Of a DNA stretch of 64,000 nt, positions 51,571-58,320 are shown piece after piece (within the stretch, counting starts at the first letter, position 1; each line of letters begins with the position of its first letter). The translations under genes were made by a program, and so were the position numbers. This DNA is from Gammaproteobacteria bacterium. Lineage in GTDB: Bacteria; Pseudomonadota; Gammaproteobacteria; Xanthomonadales; Xanthomonadaceae. Below the pieces are notes generated by a model. It saw nothing but the letters and a program-made list of their open reading frames with translations, did no database searches and was not told where the DNA came from. The stretch is from NCBI GenBank assembly GCA_025352045.1, contig JANXUD010000136.1, positions 1 to 64,000 of the forward strand. Direction: 5' to 3'.

Positions 51571-52289
51571 TCGGCGACGATGCGCAGCCCGGCATCGGCA
51601 AGCAGGCGGCGGACCTCGTCCGGATGGAACTGGCGGATTGCGTAACGCGTGGCGGCGATCGGTCGCGAAGGATCGGCCAAGTCCACCAGCCGCCACTCCA
51701 GGTGCAGGATGCTGGCGGCTTCGTCGAAGCGCGCGTCCTCGCGCAGCTCGAGCCGCCGCGCGCCATCCACGATGCTGCGCGAAAGCGAGTCGCGCCGCTC
51801 GCGGCGCAGGACATCGAGGTTGGGCCGGTAGATGTCGAAGGCGTAGCGGCCATCGGGCGCGAGCAATGCGCGCGCGGCCGAGAACGCCATGCCGAGGTCG
51901 CGCGGCGTCGGCAACATCTGCAGGGTGTTGAAGCAGCAGAACACCAGGTCGAAGCTGCCGTTTACGGGCGGCGCGCGCAGGTCGCCCTCGACCCATTCGA
52001 CCTCCGGGAAGATCAGGCGCGCCTTGTCCAGCATGCCCGCGGCGGCGTCCACCCCGACGGCGTGGATCGGTTCGCCCGGATGCGCGGCGCGCAGGCTGGC
52101 ATGGATCGGCGCCAGCACCACGCCGGTGCCGCAACCCAGTTCCAGCACCGAGCGATCGCCCGGCCTCGGCAGGCTTCCATAGAAGTCGAGGAACGGGGTG
52201 CGGTCGCCTTCCACCAGGTCGTAGTGGTCGGCCCAGGCATCATAGGGCGATGCCGTCGGCTGCAGGTGGTCGCTGCCAGGTCGGGTCAT
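51498..52289 (-). CDS. Class I SAM-dependent methyltransferase
   Basis: A 263-residue methyltransferase. SAM motif I is VLELGCGTGVVLAP near residue 48, the acidic loop HAVGVDAAAGML follows, and DLVFCCFNTLQMLPTP is motif II. The C-terminal part matches small-molecule or sugar methyltransferases. ATG 52289 is used; the 26 extra residues in the track overlap the upstream WbqC gene. It is last in the minus-strand run GT2-WbqC-methyltransferase. The acceptor is unknown. Confidence 0.85.
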   Translation of the reverse strand: MTRPGSDHLQPTASPYDAWADHYDLVEGDRTPFLDFYGSLPRPGDRSVLELGCGTGVVLAPIHASLRAAHPGEPIHAVGVDAAAGMLDKARLIFPEVEWVEGDLRAPPVNGSFDLVFCCFNTLQMLPTPRDLGMAFSAARALLAPDGRYAFDIYRPNLDVLRRERRDSLSRSIVDGARRLELREDARFDEAASILHLEWRLVDLADPSRPIAATRYAIRQFHPDEVRRLLADAGLRIVADYGDFDRSPASASSRKQVLVCAPA

Positions 52290-52296
52290 GGGGAGA

Positions 52297-53043
52297 TCAT
52301 GCGCCAGGCGAAGGCGAAGGCGCGGGCGCGGGCGATTCGGCGCGAAGCGAATCGGCGATGATCGCATCGGCGATGAACGCGGGATCGTCCTGCATCAACG
52401 CGGGCAGCAACTGCATTCCCGGGCCCGTCCAGGCCGGCAGGAATTCCAGCGCGATGCCGGCCTGGGCGAAGCGGGCCGGATCGTAGAGGGCGCGGCCACC
52501 CGGCGCATTCAGGTAATGGCTGGCGCCCAGCGCGGAAGCGATCGCCAGCACGCGGTCCTGGCCCCGCAGCGCCGCGGGCAGGCCCAGCGAGGAACTGCGG
52601 CAGAACTTGCAGTCGATGCCGAGCAAGCCGGCAGCCAGCCGCAATCCGTCCTCGAGGTAGTCGACCACGCCATCGAGCGGTGCGTGCAGGAAGGCGCGCA
52701 GGCTCGCGGCCGCGGTGCCGGTCGCGGCGGCGATCCAGGGCAGGGCGGCCAGCCGGGAATCCATGCGCGCCCGCGCATCGTCGGCGAAGGCGAGGTCGGC
52801 GATGCGCACATCGCGCGGCTGTGCGGCGAGCGGCAGCGTCAGCCAATGCGCGCCGGCGGGCCCGGGCACCTCGCAGCGATGCACGCGTCCCCGCCGCGGG
52901 AACTGCACGCAGTCGAACAGCACGAACTGGTCGGCCTGCGCCAGCAGCCGGAAATAGCCTGCGTAGGGGAAGAAGTAGGGCTGCATCACGGCGATGCGGT
53001 GCTGCCGGGTGGCAGCGCGGCCGGCAAGCGTCGGCGCGCTCAT
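52297..53043 (-). CDS. WbqC family protein
   Basis: A 248-residue WbqC-like protein with the hallmark VMQPYFFPYAGYFRLLAQADQFVLFDCVQFPRRG (about 19-52) and CKFCRSSSLG later. The family occurs in O-antigen and capsule clusters beside sugar aminotransferases; its chemistry is not firmly established, and an aminosugar acyl-modifying role is inferred from context. The last 20 residues are a repetitive Ala/Pro/Ser tail. Its ATG overlaps the GT2 stop as ATGA. Confidence 0.85.
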   Translation of the reverse strand: MSAPTLAGRAATRQHRIAVMQPYFFPYAGYFRLLAQADQFVLFDCVQFPRRGRVHRCEVPGPAGAHWLTLPLAAQPRDVRIADLAFADDARARMDSRLAALPWIAAATGTAAASLRAFLHAPLDGVVDYLEDGLRLAAGLLGIDCKFCRSSSLGLPAALRGQDRVLAIASALGASHYLNAPGGRALYDPARFAQAGIALEFLPAWTGPGMQLLPALMQDDPAFIADAIIADSLRAESPAPAPSPSPGA

Positions 53044-53963
53044 GGCGTCGTGCGCGCCGCGAGGCCCGGGCCGCCGGGCACGTCGTCGCCGCGCCAGTGG
53101 CGGAACATCTCCTCCGCGGTGTGCAGTACGCCTGCCGCGCGCAAGGTGGCGAACTGCTGGTCATCGAAACACTGGTGGCGGAATTCGGCGGCCACAGCCT
53201 CGGGTGTGTCGAGCGCCAGCCAGCGACGCCAATGCCAGGCAAGGTGCTCGCCAAAGTAACCGTCGTGCACCTCGAACACGCGCCGGATATTGGCGACCTT
53301 GCGCGCGAATCGTTCTGCCGTGGTGAATGGAACGTGGGCGATGAGCAGGTCGTCGGCAACCCCGCGACGCAGGCCGTCGCCGATCCCGTCCACCGCATGC
53401 CCGCCGTCGTGCATGTTGCCGATGCAGCCCGGGCGGGCTGCGACCTTCGGCACCGGCACGCCGCGGATCCAGGGCAGGCCGGCGCCGGCGTCCAGTCGCT
53501 CGCGGAAGTCTTCGACCGGTTGGGTCACCAGCCACAGGCCCTGCGCCGCGCGCGGCGGTGCGTGATCGGGCGTCATCAACCCGCCCTGCGTGGACAGCGG
53601 CACGTTGTAGCGATGCACGGTCAGCACGTCGTTGTCGCGCAGGCTGGCGCAGTCGCGCAGGCGACCCGAGGCGGGGATCCAGAATTCATCGGCGTCCAGG
53701 AAGATGACGCGGTCGGCGCCGCTGTCACGGGCGATGGCGACGTTCAGCCGGGCCCATCCCTGCGCATCAGGGTCCTGGTCGCTGAAGCGGTGCAGGCCCA
53801 GGTCGCCATCCGCGCGGTGCGCTTCGAGCCACTCCAGGCTGCCGTCAGTCGAGCCGGCATCGATCGCGTCGATCCGCTCCACCCCGATCGCGCGCAGCTG
53901 CGACATACAATGGGGCAAGAGGTCGAGTTCGTCCTTGACCCCGAGTATCGCGACGATCTTCAT
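53040..53963 (-). CDS. Glycosyltransferase family 2-type
   Basis: A 307-residue GT-A glycosyltransferase. The N terminus IVAILGVKDELDLLPHCMSQLRAIGV and GSTDGSLEWLEAH form the nucleotide-sugar fold, and VIFLDADEFWIP holds the DXD metal motif near residue 92. This DADEFW form belongs to the GT2_4-type subset. Donor and acceptor are unknown. It heads the minus-strand trio with WbqC and a methyltransferase, and its start is 26 bases from the divergent GT61 gene. Confidence 0.87.
   Translation of the reverse strand: MKIVAILGVKDELDLLPHCMSQLRAIGVERIDAIDAGSTDGSLEWLEAHRADGDLGLHRFSDQDPDAQGWARLNVAIARDSGADRVIFLDADEFWIPASGRLRDCASLRDNDVLTVHRYNVPLSTQGGLMTPDHAPPRAAQGLWLVTQPVEDFRERLDAGAGLPWIRGVPVPKVAARPGCIGNMHDGGHAVDGIGDGLRRGVADDLLIAHVPFTTAERFARKVANIRRVFEVHDGYFGEHLAWHWRRWLALDTPEAVAAEFRHQCFDDQQFATLRAAGVLHTAEEMFRHWRGDDVPGGPGLAARTTP
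53906..53911 (+). promoter_or_regulatory. Possible -10 (TACAAT) for the plus-strand GT61 gene
   Basis: TACAAT lies 79 bases before the GT61 start, inside the 5' coding end of the divergent GT2 gene. It stands out in GC-rich coding DNA but could be chance. Confidence 0.3.
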
Positions 53964-53989
53964 TGCGCTTGCATGGACCCCGTGAACCG

Positions 53990-55330
53990 ATGACGACAGA
54001 CGCCAGCATGATCGCAGATTTGCTCGAGCTGCATGCCGCGGAGATTCCGGTCTGGGGTCATTTGCCTGCGGCGATGCGATTCAAGCAGGCGGTGGTGGCG
54101 CGGCTTGGGCCCGAGGCCGCGTTCGCCGCCTGTCGTCCCCACCTGGGCGTGCCCGGGCTGGATCGCCTGCAGGCGCTGCCGGTGCGCGCGATGCATGACG
54201 CGGCGCGCGAAGCCGGTGCGATCGTCGGCGAGCTCTGGGAGGGCGGCCGCCGCTTCGAGCGGCCGTCGATGCGCGTGCATGGGCCGCATCGGCACGGGCA
54301 GGCGTCGCTGCCCGGCGTGGACCGCTCGGCCTGGCTCGCGCGTTTCGAACAGGTCCGCCTGCGCGGCCGCTCCTCGCTGCTGCACCGGGGCGACGAGGTA
54401 CTGATGGACTACGAAGGCGCCGAATACGCCAGCCTGCCGGACAATCCCGGCTACGACCCGGGCGTGCTGCATGCCGATGGCCGCCGCTTCTGGCACATGG
54501 ACGCCGAGGCGCCCGCGCTGGAGGTTGGCGAGGCCTACCTGCTCAGCGGCAACCACAGCGTCGACTTCGGCCACTGGATCACCGAATACCTTCCGCGGCT
54601 GGCGCTGGCGCGCCTGGCCGGACTGCCGGCGGCGATGCCGGTGATCGTCGACCACATCGTCCCCTCGACCATCCTGGATGCGCTGCCCCTGCTGCTGGGG
54701 CCGGAGACGCCGGTGATCCGCCTGCCGCATCTGTCGGTGGCGTCGGTGGAACGCCTGTGGTGCGCGTCCAATCCGGTCCACACCGGCTTCTACCCGACGC
54801 AATGGAACGACGCGACCTGGTCGGCGATCGGCAGCGAACCGTCGCACCTGGCGACGCTGCTGCGCGAACTGCTGCGCATGTTCGGTCCCCAGGTCGAAGT
54901 CGCTACGGCCAGCGACCGCGTATTCCTCGCCAGGAAGGCGACGCGCAGCAAGAAGAAACTGCTGAACCATGGCGCCATCGAGGCATTGGCGGAGGCGCGC
55001 GGCTTTCGCATCGCGTATCCGGAAGATCTTTCGCTGGTTGAACAGGTGCGCCTGGTGCGCAACGCGCGTTTCCTGATCGCGCCGGAAGGATCCAACGCCC
55101 TGCTGTCGTGGTTCGCACGGGCTGGGGCGCGGGTGGCGATGCTCAGCCCGACCTATGCGCTGCCCCTGCTCGACGTGAATGCCATCCTGCGCGAACTCGG
55201 CGTCGACCTCACCGTGGTCACCGGAGTGGACACGCCGACCGAGGAGGAGTTCTGCCCGTACTGGAACGATTACACGATCGACGCGGGCGGATTCTCGCGC
55301 TTCCTCGACGACTGGCTGGCGGGCGCCTAG
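53990..55330 (+). CDS. GT61 (DUF563) glycosyltransferase, copy A
   Basis: A 446-residue protein with a GT61 domain in the C-terminal two-thirds: GNHSVDFGHWITEYLPRLALARLAG, VFLARKATRSKKKLLNH, and IAPEGSNALLSWFARAGARVAML, the usual DUF563 signature blocks. GT61 enzymes add xylose or other sugars in eukaryotes and occur in bacterial capsule and O-antigen loci. The N-terminal 120 residues match nothing I recognise. ATG 53990 is used over 53963. It shares a CTAG stop with the convergent copy B. Confidence 0.85.
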   Translation: MTTDASMIADLLELHAAEIPVWGHLPAAMRFKQAVVARLGPEAAFAACRPHLGVPGLDRLQALPVRAMHDAAREAGAIVGELWEGGRRFERPSMRVHGPHRHGQASLPGVDRSAWLARFEQVRLRGRSSLLHRGDEVLMDYEGAEYASLPDNPGYDPGVLHADGRRFWHMDAEAPALEVGEAYLLSGNHSVDFGHWITEYLPRLALARLAGLPAAMPVIVDHIVPSTILDALPLLLGPETPVIRLPHLSVASVERLWCASNPVHTGFYPTQWNDATWSAIGSEPSHLATLLRELLRMFGPQVEVATASDRVFLARKATRSKKKLLNHGAIEALAEARGFRIAYPEDLSLVEQVRLVRNARFLIAPEGSNALLSWFARAGARVAMLSPTYALPLLDVNAILRELGVDLTVVTGVDTPTEEEFCPYWNDYTIDAGGFSRFLDDWLAGA

Positions 55331-56361
55331 TCCAGCGATTGCAGCACCAGCTCCAGGTGGCCGAGGTGGACCATCAGCCGGTTGCCGTGCTGGTAACCGT
55401 CATAGCAGTTCTCGTACACGACCATCGAATAGCGATGCCGGAGCAATCGGCAGATGTCGAACACGCCCGGGTTGATGAACAGGGGCGAGAAGCATTCGAT
55501 CACGTCCGAGCGCGGACGCTGGAACATGGCGTGCACGAAGCCCGCCCCGTGCGGACCGCCGAGCGCGACCGCGGCATGGGCAATGCGCAGTTGCTCCAGC
55601 ACCGGACGGCCGCCCATGTCCAGCACCTCGAAGCCGTGGCGCGCGACCAGCGCATGCACCTCGTCGGCGTTGACCAGCTCGCGCCCGGCGTTGTTCACCG
55701 CCAGGCGCCGTTCCAGCCACACGCGCCGGGAGGGCGCGGGGACCGATCCGGCGAGCGCGCCGTCCAGCAGGCGCTGGCGCAGCAGTTCGAACAGGCCGGG
55801 GTGGTCCGTCAGTGAGCGCGCGGTGATCGCATCGATGTACCAGGCGTGGGCGAAGCGCACGGGTACGTCCAGTCCGGCGAGGATGCGTTCGCGCGCAATG
55901 CCGAGGACTTCGAGGAACTCCGCGGCGAACGGCGGCAGCACGCCGAAGGCGTAGCAGCCGGTGAAGCCGGAGGCTTCCAGCGCCACGACCTTCACCAGTT
56001 CCTCGGTGATCCAGTGGAAAAAGTTGCGCGAATAGAAATTGCCGACGATGCAGGCCTCGCGCGGGTCGTCCACCACCTCGAAGGGAAGGCGGAAGGCAGC
56101 GGTCTTGCCCTGGAAATCCCGGCCAACTTCGAACGCCAGGCTCCATGTGTCGTAGACGGATTCGAGCGGAACCCTGGCGTCGCCGGCGAGCTGCAAGCCC
56201 AGGGCCGGCAGGTACAGCACGCCCGGAACGCGGCCCACTCGCAGGCCCGGATCGCCGATCGCGCCGGTGGCGATGCGCTCGGTGTGCAACCCGGCGGCCT
56301 CGCCGGAAAACACGGAGGTCGTCACCAGGAGCGCAGGATCGAGCCCCGGGTGCAGGCTCAC
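55327..56361 (-). CDS. GT61 (DUF563) glycosyltransferase, copy B
   Basis: A 344-residue GT61 protein: GNFYSRNFFHWITEELVKVVALEASG, VWLERRLAVNNAGRELVN, and ALGGPHGAGFVHAMFQRP. The blocks parallel those of copy A in order but the sequences differ widely, so they are paralogues or independent arrivals. No ATG fits; GTG 56361 overlaps the stop of the upstream fusion gene as GTGA, indicating coupling to it. The longer track start lies inside that gene. Confidence 0.84.
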   Translation of the reverse strand: MSLHPGLDPALLVTTSVFSGEAAGLHTERIATGAIGDPGLRVGRVPGVLYLPALGLQLAGDARVPLESVYDTWSLAFEVGRDFQGKTAAFRLPFEVVDDPREACIVGNFYSRNFFHWITEELVKVVALEASGFTGCYAFGVLPPFAAEFLEVLGIARERILAGLDVPVRFAHAWYIDAITARSLTDHPGLFELLRQRLLDGALAGSVPAPSRRVWLERRLAVNNAGRELVNADEVHALVARHGFEVLDMGGRPVLEQLRIAHAAVALGGPHGAGFVHAMFQRPRSDVIECFSPLFINPGVFDICRLLRHRYSMVVYENCYDGYQHGNRLMVHLGHLELVLQSLD

Positions 56362-58253
56362 CGGCCCGCGCCCAGGGCCTGGGCGACCGCGGCCACCACG
56401 CGCACCACCGACAGCGCGTCCAGGTCCGGCGCCATGGGCAGCCCAAGCAATCGGGGTGCAAGTGCGTCCGTCACCGGCAGTGGGTGGCCAGGCGTGTCGG
56501 CAAACCAGCTTTGTCGCCGCAGGCCCAGGCCGTACCAGTGCCGGTAATCGATCGCCGCCGCGCGCAGCACGTCCTGCACGCGGTTGACCTCGGCAAGGTC
56601 GCGGCATTCCAGCAACCGGTAGCTCGAGCAGATCAAAGGCGCCCCATGGCTGCGTCCCGACAGGCCGGCGGCATCGAAGGCCGCGTCATAGGCGGCGTGC
56701 ACGCGGGCGAAGGCCGCCTGTTTCGCGGGCCAGGCATCGAGGTCGGCCAGCCCGACGGCTGCATGGTATTCGCTGAGCTTTCCGTTGGTGCTCGGGCCGC
56801 GACTGTCGCGGCTGTGGTGGAATCCGAAATTCAATGCCTGGCCGATGCGTTCGAGCAACTCCGGTTCGGTACAGGCCACGCAACCGCCTTCGCCGCTCGA
56901 CAGGCTCTTGGTCGCGTGCAGGCTGAACATCACCGGGATGGCCCCGATCGCGCGCCCGGGCGCGGCCAGCGCAGCCTCGAGGCCCGCGGCGCCGTCGATG
57001 ACCACAGGGATGCCGGTCCGCTCGCGGAAGCGCAGCCAGGGCGCCTGCGGCACGGGGCGACCGTACGCGGAGACGGGGATGACCACGCCGACCCGGGACA
57101 GGTCGGTGCGCGCTAGTGCATCGGGATCTAGCATCCAGTCGTCGGCGGATACATCGGCCAACCAGGGGACGAAACCGCATTCCTGCACGGCAACTGCGGT
57201 GGCGACAAACGTGTAGGAGGGAATCAGGGCATAGGCCCAGGCCGGATCGGCCCGTCCCGCCGCGGCGAGCACGGCGGCAAGCAGTGCCGCCGTTCCGCTG
57301 CTGGCGGCGACCACGCCACGGCCGGGCGCGCCGAGCAGGCTGGCGAGGCGCTGCTCGAATTCCGTCGCCAGCGGGCCGAAGTTGGAATAGATCCGGTGGT
57401 CGTCGATCCGCTGCAGGTAGGGCAGCAGCGCCCCGGCCTTGGGCAGCTGTGGCCGCAGGACCGGGATGGGGCGCAGGCCGGCGTTGCCGGCATCCTGGGC
57501 GGACTTCGCCATGCGTTGCGGGTCGGAGGCGGGCGCCGCCGCGCGTACGCGGCCAGGCGCGGACGCCAGCTCGCCGCGCGGCGCCGCCGTCGGCGCCTGC
57601 ACGTCCGCGTGCAGGGTGTCGCGCCAGGCATAGCAACTGAACTCGTACAGCCCGTAGTCCGCGCGCAGGCGCACATGCCGTCCCGCCAGGCCATGCAGCA
57701 GGGCGGCCATGTCGTCCATCGACGCGTGGTAGAGGTCGTCGCGCTCCCAATCCACGTGCCGGGACATGACGTTGAAGGCCAGGCCGCGACGCACGTGCGG
57801 CCAGGCGGCGCGGATGGTGGAGTCCAGGAATTCGCGCATCTGCGCAGGGCTGACCACGTGGCGCACGGTGAACAAGCCGTTCGCCACCAGGTAATCGCAG
57901 TCCAGCACGGACAGGTCGACCCCGGGCGCGGTGATGTCGAGTTCGACGAAGCGTTCGCCCGGGAACTTGGCCCGCGCCAGGGCCAGCGCACGCTGGGACC
58001 GGTCCACGCCCACGTAGTCCACGCGCTCCAGCCGGCGTTCGCGGATCCGGGTCAGCAGTTCGCCAGTGCCGCAGCCCAGGTCGCAGAGCAGCAGCCGGCC
58101 GGGCGGTGCGCCTTCGAGCAAGTCCAGCATCACGTCGTAGCGGGTCTGGCGATCGCGGGCGTTTGGCCACAGCGCGCCCTGCGGCGTGTCGCCGTGCAGT
58201 TCGAGGGCACGATCGTAGTGGGCCAGCAGCAGGTCCTCGGGGCGATCGTTCAT
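56358..58253 (-). CDS. SAM methyltransferase - DegT/DnrJ sugar aminotransferase fusion
   Basis: A 631-residue two-domain enzyme. Residues about 1-230 are a class I methyltransferase (LLLCDLGCGTGELLTRI near 55, VDYVGVDRS). After a linker of about 30 residues, 262-631 form a DegT/DnrJ/EryC1/StrS aminotransferase: SSGTAALLAAV for the PLP phosphate, VVIDGAAG with the PLP-ring Asp (about 420), and SLHATKSLSSGEGG with the Schiff-base Lys (about 449). It should aminate a keto-sugar nucleotide and methylate the same or a related sugar. ATG 58253 is chosen by the domain start. It is coupled to GT61 copy B. Confidence 0.88.
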   Translation of the reverse strand: MNDRPEDLLLAHYDRALELHGDTPQGALWPNARDRQTRYDVMLDLLEGAPPGRLLLCDLGCGTGELLTRIRERRLERVDYVGVDRSQRALALARAKFPGERFVELDITAPGVDLSVLDCDYLVANGLFTVRHVVSPAQMREFLDSTIRAAWPHVRRGLAFNVMSRHVDWERDDLYHASMDDMAALLHGLAGRHVRLRADYGLYEFSCYAWRDTLHADVQAPTAAPRGELASAPGRVRAAAPASDPQRMAKSAQDAGNAGLRPIPVLRPQLPKAGALLPYLQRIDDHRIYSNFGPLATEFEQRLASLLGAPGRGVVAASSGTAALLAAVLAAAGRADPAWAYALIPSYTFVATAVAVQECGFVPWLADVSADDWMLDPDALARTDLSRVGVVIPVSAYGRPVPQAPWLRFRERTGIPVVIDGAAGLEAALAAPGRAIGAIPVMFSLHATKSLSSGEGGCVACTEPELLERIGQALNFGFHHSRDSRGPSTNGKLSEYHAAVGLADLDAWPAKQAAFARVHAAYDAAFDAAGLSGRSHGAPLICSSYRLLECRDLAEVNRVQDVLRAAAIDYRHWYGLGLRRQSWFADTPGHPLPVTDALAPRLLGLPMAPDLDALSVVRVVAAVAQALGAGR

Positions 58254-58281
58254 CTGACCAGCGCGGCAAACACGGGCCTGC

Positions 58282-58287
58282 ATCATA
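58282..58287 (-). promoter_or_regulatory. -10 box TATGAT of the fusion gene
   Basis: On the minus strand TATGAT lies 28 bases before ATG 58253 in the 67-base gap shared with uvrC, predicting a leader of about 22 bases. No -35 is obvious. Confidence 0.4.
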
Positions 58288-58308
58288 GGCGATGCAGCCC
58301 GCCCGGGC

Positions 58309-58314
58309 GATAAT
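58309..58314 (+). promoter_or_regulatory. -10 box GATAAT of uvrC
   Basis: GATAAT, GCGGCC, ATG 58321. The six-base gap and absence of a ribosome site match the window's leaderless pattern. Confidence 0.5.
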
Positions 58315-58320
58315 GCGGCC

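Noticed and set aside
50479-58253. Mobile element or prophage origin of the glycan locus
   Set aside because: No transposase, integrase, terminal inverted repeats or target duplication were seen at either edge, and the nearest tRNA genes lie beyond uvrC-pgsA. Transfer remains possible but has no direct mark.
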